From positions 8,354-14,574 of the forward strand of contig PMBV01000290.1 in NCBI GenBank assembly GCA_003153055.1: a stretch of DNA of 6,221 nucleotides, read 5' to 3'. The notes under the pieces are model-generated. The model saw only the letters and a program-made list of their open reading frames with translations, ran no database searches and was not told where the DNA came from. Below, in pieces: positions 1 to 5,115 of this stretch. This DNA comes from Myxococcales bacterium. GTDB lineage: Bacteria; Myxococcota; Myxococcia; Myxococcales; Myxococcaceae. Numbering within the stretch: the first letter of the stretch is position 1; every line of letters begins with the position of its first letter. Made by a program: the position numbers and the translations under genes.

Positions 1-744
1 GACTTCATCTTCGTGCACCCGTCGGCTGCCGATGATCTCGATGCCATCGCCACGGCCGTGGTGCGCGGGGGCTTCGAGTTTCAGGGGCAGAAGTGCAGTG
101 CCTGCTCGCGGGTCTTCATCCCCCGGTCGCTGTGGCCCGCGCTCAAGGATCGCCTGGTGGGGCTCACCGAGGCGCTGCCCATGGGGCCCCCGACTGACTT
201 CCGCAACTTCGTGTCGGCGGTGATCGACGACCGGAGCTTCATTCGCATCGGTCGATACCTCGAGATGGCCAGCGGGCCCGACGCCCGCCTGCTCGCCGGG
301 GGGCACTGTGACCGAAGCGAGGGCTGGTATGTTCGGCCCACGCTGGTCGAGGTCGACGACCCGCGGCACCCCTTGATGACCGAGGAGATCTTCGGCCCGC
401 TGGTGTCGATGGTCGTCTACCCAGACGGTCAGTACGCCGAGACCCTGCGGGCCTGCGACGAGGCCGCGGGCTACGCCCTCACCGGGAGCATCTTCGCTCG
501 AGACCGCGCGGCCATCGCCCAGGCTGCCCTCCAGCTCCGGTCGGCGGCGGGGAACTTCTACATCAACGACAAGCCCACGGGCGCCGTGGTGGGCCAGCAG
601 CCCTTCGGCGGGAGCCGAGCGTCGGGCACCAACGACAAGGCTGGCTCGTGGCTGAACCTCCTCCGCTGGACCTCCCCGAGGACCATCAAGGAGACCTTCG
701 TTCCCTCCACGACCGTGCCGTACCCCTTCATGGCTGAAGAGTGA
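1..744 (+). CDS. pruA: 1-pyrroline-5-carboxylate dehydrogenase, C-terminal part (5' end outside window)
   Basis: Oxidises glutamate-gamma-semialdehyde/P5C to glutamate with NAD+, the second step of proline catabolism; cytosolic aldehyde dehydrogenase superfamily enzyme. The frame is open from base 1 (reads DFIFVHPSAADDL) to TGA at 742-744, so the gene enters from the left and about the last 247 codons are present. The catalytic cysteine lies in GQKCSACSR (Cys codon 94-96). Other family signatures follow in order: FVSAVID, EEIFGPLVSMVVYPD (the conserved glutamate/EIFGP cofactor loop), AAGNFYINDK, the GQQPFGGSRASGTNDK loop and LLRWTSPRTIKE near the end. From memory, these match mitochondrial ALDH4A1-type P5C dehydrogenases closely, more so than the PutA-fused bacterial form, so a stand-alone PruA is likely. 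No internal damage is seen. The stop overlaps a GTG that could start the fur-like gene, which suggests cotranscription with it. Confidence 0.95.
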   Translation, partial: DFIFVHPSAADDLDAIATAVVRGGFEFQGQKCSACSRVFIPRSLWPALKDRLVGLTEALPMGPPTDFRNFVSAVIDDRSFIRIGRYLEMASGPDARLLAGGHCDRSEGWYVRPTLVEVDDPRHPLMTEEIFGPLVSMVVYPDGQYAETLRACDEAAGYALTGSIFARDRAAIAQAALQLRSAAGNFYINDKPTGAVVGQQPFGGSRASGTNDKAGSWLNLLRWTSPRTIKETFVPSTTVPYPFMAEE

Positions 745-762
745 GGGCTCGTCGTGTTACTG

Positions 763-780
763 TTGCAACTGCGATGGCAA
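763..780. promoter_or_regulatory. Candidate Fur-type operator over the regulator's start codon
   Basis: The 18 bp TTGCAACTGCGATGGCAA is an imperfect palindrome: TTGC and GCAA ends pair exactly, with further symmetric matches inside. With one more base each side the arms become GTTGC/GCAAC. It covers ATG774. Many Fur-family boxes are A/T-poor variants with TTGC...GCAA ends, so autoregulation is a reasonable inference. The motif is short, lies inside possible coding sequence if GTG741 is the true start, and could be chance. Confidence 0.3.
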
Positions 781-1211
781 CGACTGCGAGCCCAACGCTC
801 GACGAGCTCAGGACGATCATTCGGAAGGTGGGGTTACGGAGTACCAGCCCTCGGGTGGCGGTGCTGCGGCGGCTGATGGAGGCAACCAACCCCGTGTCTC
901 ACGGGGAGCTGGTGGGCAAGCTGGCCGACCAGGGCATGGATCGAACGACGGTGTACCGAAATCTGGTCGACCTGACCGATGCCGGGTTGGTGCAGCGCAC
1001 TGACCTCGGCGACCACGTCTGGCGGTTCGAGCTCAAGCGGCGCGGCGGTGACGAGCCTCGGCATCCGCATTTCACGTGCACCGATTGTGGAGCCGTCTCG
1101 TGCCTGCCAGAGGTGACGCTCTCGGTGAAGCCGGGGCGCGGTGTTCCCAGGGCGCTCAACCGCCAGAAGGTGGAGATCCAGCTCCGGGGAGTGTGCGACG
1201 ACTGCAGCTGA
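774..1211 (+). CDS. Fur-family metal-responsive transcriptional regulator
   Basis: DNA-binding repressor of the Fur/Zur/PerR superfamily; it binds operator DNA when its regulatory metal is loaded. With ATG774 the product is 145 residues, normal for the family. The winged helix spans about 13-75, with recognition helix MDRTTVYRNLVDL at 55-67. The dimerisation domain has HVWRFEL (His81, Glu86), HPHFTCTDCG (His97, His99, Cys102, Cys105) and VEIQLRGVCDDC (Cys141, Cys144). The two CxxC pairs form the usual structural zinc site, and the His/Glu set is the likely sensory site. The sequence does not show whether it senses Fe, Zn, Mn or peroxide. Start choice: ATG774 gives a typical N-terminus, but an in-frame GTG at 741 overlaps the pruA stop (GTGA) and would add 11 basic residues; neither has a strong ribosome site. 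A broken cation-efflux gene follows after a short gap, so the regulator may originally have controlled metal efflux. Confidence 0.9.
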   Translation: MATTASPTLDELRTIIRKVGLRSTSPRVAVLRRLMEATNPVSHGELVGKLADQGMDRTTVYRNLVDLTDAGLVQRTDLGDHVWRFELKRRGGDEPRHPHFTCTDCGAVSCLPEVTLSVKPGRGVPRALNRQKVEIQLRGVCDDCS

Positions 1212-1229
1212 AGGTGCCTCGGTCCCCAC

Positions 1230-1590
1230 CTGCGGAGTGCACGCACGGGGCGGCGCATGAGCACGGGCTGGCGTCCGGGCACGATCAGAACCTTCGGGCT
1301 GCCTACCTTCACGTGGTGGCCGATGCGTTGACGGCGGTGAGTGCGCACGCCAGCTCGTCGATCACGACCCTTCGACGGAGCTCAGGGATCGGGTGTTGAT
1401 CGCGCTCGAAGGGGTCTCCGAGACCAAGGTCGAGGACATTCACCTGTGGCGCGTGGGGCCTCAGCAGGTGGTGTGCGTGGTGTCAGTGTCGTCGACTCAG
1501 CCTCGGTCTCTCGAGGAGTACAAGGCGGCCGCTCTGGGCGCGGCTCCGATCGACCATCTCACGGTGGAGATCTGTCAACGGGCGAAGTGA
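1230..1590 (+). pseudogene. Decayed cation diffusion facilitator (DmeF/CzcD-like metal efflux), internally deleted and frameshifted
   Basis: CDF proteins are inner-membrane antiporters that export Zn2+, Co2+ and related ions. Two pieces of a DmeF-like protein are readable. Piece one (frame 2, about 1230-1335) reads CTHGAAHEHGLASGHDQN, a His-rich loop, then LRAAYLHVVADALTAV, the start of TM5 with the HxxxD metal-site motif (HVVAD). Piece two (frame 1, about 1348-1590) reads QLVDHDPSTELRDRV, then VEDIHLWRVGP, and ends IDHLTVEICQRAK before TGA at 1588-1590; this is the family's C-terminal cytosolic domain. Between them the rest of TM5, TM6 and the linker (roughly 40 codons by comparison with remembered DmeF proteins) are gone, and the frame changes. 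TM1-TM4 are also absent, because the preceding fur-like gene ends at 1211. The product cannot transport. A downstream GTG (1393) could at most give a 65-residue soluble fragment. Confidence 0.82.
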
Positions 1591-1630
1591 TTCGGACGCG
1601 AAGTCCAGGCGTTCAGCGTGAGCGGGCGAG

Positions 1631-1719
1631 CCTGCCTCGAGGGGCGTGGTTGGGCCGGTGACCATCCCCCGGGCGGTCTGACCAGCCCCTCGGCTCGCGA
1701 TGAGGTGAGCACACGTGAG
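1631..1719 (+). repeat. Left copy of a diverged inverted repeat
   Basis: Pairs with the reverse complement of 2401-2494. The strongest block is GTGAGCACACGTGAG (1705-1719), identical over 15 bp to the reverse complement of 2401-2415. A second exact 9-mer, AGCCCCTCG (1684-1692), matches the reverse complement of 2429-2437. The stretch upstream, about 1639-1683, also aligns with few gaps. Translated in one frame, both copies give the word VSTRE followed by PRA. A further block at 1781-1810 resembles the reverse complement of 2252-2281 but lies about 60 bp closer in this copy, implying a deletion here or an insertion in the other. Confidence 0.65.
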
Positions 1720-1862
1720 AAGCCTCGCGCTTGGCGCCTCGCTCGCAGAGCTCGAAGGCTCGGGGAAGCGGAAGCAATCATCGAGCCGTCGCCGCGACTC
1801 GAGTGTTGGCTTGTTCCATTCGTGACGGCGGCCGTGGAGCGGGCTTGAGGCTGGAGCTGTGA

Positions 1863-1973
1863 CTTCGGGTAGTGGGGCTGCGGGCGAACACGACGAGGGT
1901 TCGCGTGCTGGGTTCTCTCCTCGAAGCGGACGGGGCCTCCTCAAGCGGGCGGAACATTGCCTACCACCTTGGG
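1863..1973 (+). pseudogene. Possible N-terminal remnant of a second Fur-family regulator
   Basis: Read from 1863 (just after an in-frame TGA at 1860-1862), the frame gives LRVVGLRANTTRVRVLGSLL, then EADGASSSGRNIAYHLGRAG. Aligned without gaps to residues 19-51 of the intact regulator at 774-1211, about 14 of 33 positions are identical by eye, including the GLR..T..RV.VL..L.EA pattern that opens the Fur winged helix. The recognition helix (normally TTVYRNL or similar), the metal ligands and the CxxC pairs are not found downstream in any frame. If real, it is a truncated, decayed gene; chance similarity in Arg/Leu/Val-rich high-GC translation is the main alternative. Confidence 0.4.
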
Positions 1974-2086
1974 CGAGCAGGTCGCGTCAGCCCTGGCGCT
2001 CGTCGGGGCCCCTTCCTGTCTTGCGTCGCGCACGGCGAGCGAAGGCTCAGAACCTGCCGACCTCGGGCGTGGTGACTTCTCCCAGG

Positions 2087-2126
2087 CTGTCATCACGGAG
2101 TACGGATTTGTACACCGTGATGACAG
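2087..2126. repeat. 40-bp near-perfect palindrome (17-bp arms, 6-nt loop)
   Basis: The left arm CTGTCATCACGGAGTAC (2087-2103) and right arm GTACACCGTGATGACAG (2110-2126) are reverse complements except for one A:A mismatch; the spacer is GGATTT. The outer 12 bp of each arm pair without error. The arms are less GC-rich than their surroundings. There is no T-tract on either side, so it is not a classical intrinsic terminator, though its place between converging units would suit a two-way terminator or RNA-stabilising hairpin. A dimeric-protein binding site or a mobile-element end is also possible. Confidence 0.8.
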
Positions 2127-2400
2127 GCTCGGGGACCCGTGCCCACCAGCCACCTCGGGTGGCGGCGAGGCACTCCTACGTCTTTGGAGAATGATGGAAG
2201 CTGCTCTTCCATTTGGCCCTCGCCACCGCGAGCCGACGGCCTGGTTCAGGCGCCAACAGCCCTTGCCTGGCGAAGGCTCGACGGGTGCTCCCAGTGCGGC
2301 TCGCGCTTCGGGCGCAAGGCAGGCGGCTGGGGCTTCGGGCAGCATCAGGAGCCCGACGGCCAGTCGGTCGAGTGGAGGTGTATGGCCGGGCTCGTGGCCC

Positions 2401-2494
2401 CTCACGTGTGCTCACTGCGGTCTCGGGTCGAGGGGCTCGCCAGACTGCCTCGGTCGGTGGGCACCAACCCAACCCGCGCACCTCAAGGCCAGCT
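2401..2494 (-). repeat. Right copy of a diverged inverted repeat
   Basis: Reverse-orientation partner of 1631-1719. It contains the 15-bp identical core CTCACGTGTGCTCAC at 2401-2415 and the 9-mer CGAGGGGCT at 2429-2437. Its outer edge lies about 40 bp from the stop of the STN/bactofilin-like gene. Divergence between the copies suggests an old duplication or two members of a dispersed family rather than a recent insertion. Confidence 0.65.
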
Positions 2495-2531
2495 CCCGCC
2501 TCCCTGGAGCTCCACGCCGACCCGAACCCCT

Positions 2532-3923
2532 TCAGACCGCGGCGGACGAAGGCATCGAATCGAGCACCGGGGTTCCCTTGGCCGGCTGCCCGAACCGGGT
2601 GCGGATGATGGCTCCCAAGGACACGAACACCGCCGCGGCCATCGCGATGGGACCAAGCACTGGGACATTGGCGACGAGAATGAGCGCCAGGATGCCCAAC
2701 GCCAGGACGAGGGCCTGCGTACGACGCAGAGGGCCGGTCGGGAGCGCACCGCCGATGATGTTGGCCACCGCCGCCAGCCCCACCGGGACGAACAGCCCGA
2801 GTATCACCCACATGAGGAGAAAGACCGGGATGCCTACCAGGGTGACGATCAGCAGCAGCGACGCGGGAATCGCGGCAAGGAGCCCCAAGAGCCCAGCGAG
2901 GCCGTTCTTGGTGGGCTCTGCCTTGATGGTCGCCTCGATGGCCCTCATGCGCTGAGGCGCGAACACCATCACCACGAAGCCCAGCCCGAAGAAGAGTGCG
3001 AACTGCAGCAGCGAGACCGCTACCCGCTTGCCGAACGACGAGGCCTCGCTCGAGTCCTTGTGGCGCTCCTTCATCCGCTCGCTGTTGACCGCGATGTTCC
3101 CCACGGCGTTGCCGAGGCTCGAGCTGCCCATCGACACGGTCTCTCCCCTGACGACCGCGTTGGGGCCCTTGATCACCTTGCCCCCGAAGGCCACCGCGTC
3201 TCCATCGACCACCGCGTTCGCCTTCAGCTCGACGTTGCCTCCGAAGGCGACCGCGTCACCTTCGACGACCGCGTTCTCTTCGACGATCACCGGGCCGCCA
3301 TAGGCGATAGCGCTGTCGACCGTGGAGTTGGCCTCGACGTGCACTGGACCACCGGCGCTCACCTTGTCTCGCTCGAGGTCGGCGTTGGCCTGCGCGACCT
3401 TCTTCAGCGCGGCTGCTTGCTCCCGCTTGGCGGCGGCGAGCTCCTTGGCCCGGTCGCGGAGCTCCTCGGCCTTTTCCTTGGCCGCCTCGGCCTTCTCACG
3501 AATCTTCTCGGCCATGTCGGCAGGCGAGAGCTCGTCGTGGGCGGCCTCCGCGGCGTCAGCCTCGACCGGCGGCTCCGCTGGGACGACGGGCACGATGGGC
3601 ACGACGGGCATCGGCGGTGGCAGAGGCACTGCACCCAGGGCTGGAACCGGTGGCGCCGCGTGGTGGGGCAGCTCGCGGAGGATCCACAGCTTGCCCTGCC
3701 GGGTGATCTCGAGGCTGTACACCTTGGCGACCGTCTCCAGCGCCTCCTCGGCGCTCACATCGGTGAGGTTCACCTGCACCGACTCGTCGAGATCGCCAGC
3801 GACGACTACGTTGATGTGGCCTTTGAGGGCGATCTCCTTGAGCGCGTCTTTGAGGGGGCCCTCGAACTGGAGCGAGATGGGCTGGGCCAACAGGACCATC
3901 GTGGTGACGATGGGAAACATCAT
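2532..3923 (-). CDS. STN-domain / bactofilin-like beta-helix / multi-pass membrane protein
   Basis: 463 residues; function unknown. A short hydrophobic N-terminus (1-16) may be a weak signal peptide but lacks a basic n-region. Residues 17-82 resemble an STN/secretin-N fold: FEGPLKDALKEIALKGHINV, DVSAEEALETVAKVY, and GKLWILREL at the end. Then come a Pro-rich linker (about 91-118), an Ala/Glu/Lys coiled coil (131-187) and a bactofilin-like right-handed beta-helix (190-266) with rungs such as AVVEGDAVAFGGNVELKANA. The C-terminus is hydrophobic, with a TM at about 303-322 followed by QRM/basic loop and several TMs between 341 and 441. The beta-helix plus C-terminal membrane region recalls proteins commonly annotated as polymer-forming cytoskeletal; the STN domain on top is unusual in my recollection. 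It starts by ATGA overlap with the putative anti-sigma gene, so the two are translationally coupled. By inference it is the envelope sensor or effector of the sigma module. Confidence 0.88.
   Translation of the reverse strand: MMFPIVTTMVLLAQPISLQFEGPLKDALKEIALKGHINVVVAGDLDESVQVNLTDVSAEEALETVAKVYSLEITRQGKLWILRELPHHAAPPVPALGAVPLPPPMPVVPIVPVVPAEPPVEADAAEAAHDELSPADMAEKIREKAEAAKEKAEELRDRAKELAAAKREQAAALKKVAQANADLERDKVSAGGPVHVEANSTVDSAIAYGGPVIVEENAVVEGDAVAFGGNVELKANAVVDGDAVAFGGKVIKGPNAVVRGETVSMGSSSLGNAVGNIAVNSERMKERHKDSSEASSFGKRVAVSLLQFALFFGLGFVVMVFAPQRMRAIEATIKAEPTKNGLAGLLGLLAAIPASLLLIVTLVGIPVFLLMWVILGLFVPVGLAAVANIIGGALPTGPLRRTQALVLALGILALILVANVPVLGPIAMAAAVFVSLGAIIRTRFGQPAKGTPVLDSMPSSAAV
3178..3291 (-). 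repeat. 57-bp tandem repeat encoding 19-residue beta-helix rungs
   Basis: Within the bactofilin-like gene, TTGCCCCCGAAGGCCACCGC begins at 3178 and recurs with two changes at 3235, a period of 57 bp or 19 codons. A more diverged unit lies on the higher-coordinate side. In the protein the units read AVVEGDAVAFGG and AVVDGDAVAFGG at the same phase. Near-identity at DNA level points to fairly recent duplication of one rung. Confidence 0.75.
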
Positions 3924-4399
3924 GGGAGCACCTTTGCGGCGACCGGCTTCGCGACCCGACGAAGCATGGCGAGCGAGAGCCAGACGGCTGAAGACAGCCC
4001 GACCGCCAACGGCAGCGCGGCTGTGGACCAGAGCGCCAAGAGCCCGCTTCCCATCGCGACGAGCCCGCTGCGCAGCTTGATGGCCAGATCGGCCAGCGCG
4101 AGCCCAAAGCTCGCACCGTCGCTTCCGGCGAGAAGGGCCCCGACGGCGACCCCGACAGTGGTGAAGACGATGCCCAAGGCGGTCACGACCTCGGCGCGCG
4201 AAATGGGGCGGCTCGGGGCCGCCGCCACCCGATGCATGACCTTCTGCACGAAGTCTGACGGAGGTAGGGGGTCGACCAGTCTGAGGAGGCCCTGCTCCAA
4301 GAGCCGATGCTCCTCGGCGATCTCGGCCCGGCCCTCATCGGTGTCGGCCAACTCATCGAGCAACGCCTTCAGCTCAACGTCGTTCCAGTCGGTGCTCAT
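3920..4399 (-). CDS. Small membrane protein, probable anti-sigma factor
   Basis: 159 residues. The hydrophilic acidic N-terminus (1-69) contains LKALLDELADTDEGRAEIAE and then LPPSDFVQKVMHRV (45-58); the LPP.DF...VM.RV pattern is common just before the membrane segment of anti-sigma factors. A TM lies at about 71-92 (VVTALGIVFTTVGVAVGALL) and a second hydrophobic stretch at about 112-146, possibly two passes, ending in a basic tail. The HxxxCxxC zinc motif of ZAS anti-sigma factors is absent; the protein has no cysteine. The role is inferred from position: its ATG overlaps the sigma gene's TGA (ATGA at 4399-4396), and its own stop overlaps the next gene in the same way. It would hold the sigma factor at the membrane through its N-terminal domain. 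Family assignment by sequence alone is weak. Confidence 0.8.
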   Translation of the reverse strand: MSTDWNDVELKALLDELADTDEGRAEIAEEHRLLEQGLLRLVDPLPPSDFVQKVMHRVAAAPSRPISRAEVVTALGIVFTTVGVAVGALLAGSDGASFGLALADLAIKLRSGLVAMGSGLLALWSTAALPLAVGLSSAVWLSLAMLRRVAKPVAAKVLP

Positions 4400-4968
4400 G
4401 CGACGACTCCACGGGGCTCGGCCGGTTTCATTCGCTGTCGGAGCTTCTCACGAGCGCGGAACAGCCGGGCCATGATGGTACCTGGGGCCACGTTCATCAC
4501 CTGGGCAATCTCACGGGTGGTCCGCTTCTGAACGTAATAGAGGGCCAGCACTTCCCGATCGTCCGCCGAGAGGGTTCCCATGGCCTCCTCCAGCGACTGA
4601 TGCTCTTGGCGCGTGATGGCTCGATCCTCCGCGCTCGCCTCGCCCGACGAGAGGGCCTGGGCGTGATCGTCGACGTCATCGGTCTTGATCTTCGAACGCT
4701 TGCGCAAGATGTCGAGGCAGAGGTTCCTCGCGATGGTGAGGACCCACAGGTCGAAGGGCCGTGAGTCATCGTACCGGTCCAGGTTCTGATACGCGCGGAG
4801 GAACGTCTCCTGGGCCACCTCGGCAGCCTCCGCTTCCGTTCGCAGCAGACGCAAGCACAGCCCGAATACCGGCCGTTGAACCGCTCGCACCAGGGCCGCG
4901 AAGGCGTTTGAGTCACCTCGACGGGCTCGCCGCACCTCGTCGACCCAGGGCTTGAGCGGCTCCGCCAC
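4396..4968 (-). CDS. ECF-family RNA polymerase sigma factor
   Basis: Directs RNA polymerase to a specific promoter set, usually in response to an envelope signal. With GTG4968 the product is 190 residues, normal for ECF sigmas. Sigma-2 lies at about 20-90, with FAALVRAVQRPVFGLCLRLL, EVAQETFLRAYQNLDRYD and LTIARNLCLDILRKR. Sigma-4 lies at about 123-178, with LSADDREVLALYYVQKRTTR and the helix-turn-helix EIAQVMNVAPGTIMARLFRA. The linker is short and acidic; there is no C-terminal extension. Start: the frame is open to a GTG at 5043, which would add 25 residues (MDATILPPSAVFPLTG...) that look like leader sequence rather than sigma-2. GTG4968 gives the usual MAEPLKPWVDEVRRA opening and has GGGG seven bases upstream. 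The gene is first of a three-gene coupled operon. No promoter with a clear ECF -35 was identified. Confidence 0.93.
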   Translation of the reverse strand: MAEPLKPWVDEVRRARRGDSNAFAALVRAVQRPVFGLCLRLLRTEAEAAEVAQETFLRAYQNLDRYDDSRPFDLWVLTIARNLCLDILRKRSKIKTDDVDDHAQALSSGEASAEDRAITRQEHQSLEEAMGTLSADDREVLALYYVQKRTTREIAQVMNVAPGTIMARLFRAREKLRQRMKPAEPRGVVA

Positions 4969-5115
4969 GGTCAGCCCCAGAGAGAGGCTGTGGAGCCCGG
5001 TGAGCGGAAAGACGGCTGACGGCGGCAGTATGGTCGCGTCCACGTCGAGGAGTACGCACCTCGGTCGACGATGATTGCGCCGCCCCCCGAAAGACTCACG
5101 CCGACGGCCCCCGCC
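4969..5115 (-). other. Leader between truD and the sigma gene
   Basis: 147 bp separating the truD stop from the chosen sigma start, or 72 bp if the GTG at 5043 is used. It is the likeliest place for the sigma operon promoter. I see no convincing -35/-10 pair and no terminator hairpin with T-tract, so readthrough from truD cannot be excluded. Confidence 0.4.

Larger units (their letters stand above)
1591..2531. other. Gene-poor convergent region with repeats and remnants
   Basis: About 940 bp between the plus-strand efflux pseudogene and the end of the minus-strand sigma operon. Open frames exist in several phases, as expected at this GC content, but none has a recognisable family, plausible start and consistent coding character. 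What can be supported is listed separately: an inverted pair of diverged repeats (1631-1719 and 2401-2494), a 40-bp palindrome (2087-2126) and a possible Fur-like N-terminal remnant (1863-1973). No tRNA, rRNA or intact transposase was seen. Neither converging unit has a classical T-tract terminator that I can find. Confidence 0.7.

Noticed and set aside
734..763. A -35/-10-like pair (CTGAAG and TACTGT) ahead of the Fur-family gene
   Set aside because: The match to consensus is poor at both hexamers and such matches are expected by chance; kept only the palindrome as a candidate site.
1483..1944. A 153-codon minus-strand open frame
   Set aside because: It covers the antisense of the efflux pseudogene and the left repeat; no conserved motif, Arg/Pro/Ser-rich shadow.
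2491..2511. AGCTCC...GGAGCT stem just past the end of the sigma operon as a terminator
   Set aside because: Only six base pairs with a nine-base loop and no T-tract on the minus-strand 3' side; too weak to call.
1591..2531. A CRISPR array, integron or intact insertion sequence in the gene-poor region
   Set aside because: No regularly spaced direct repeats, no transposase or integrase motifs in any frame, and the repeats present are one diverged inverted pair.
1957..2955. A 332-codon plus-strand open frame crossing the gene-poor region
   Set aside because: It runs antisense into the well-supported minus-strand gene, shows no family resemblance, and is low-complexity Ala/Pro/Ser/Arg sequence.
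2139..4475. A 778-codon plus-strand open frame
   Set aside because: It lies antisense to the STN/bactofilin-like and anti-sigma genes, has a His/Arg/Asp-rich composition typical of the reverse of high-GC coding sequence, and shows no recognisable domain, whereas the opposite strand has clear families and ATGA junctions.
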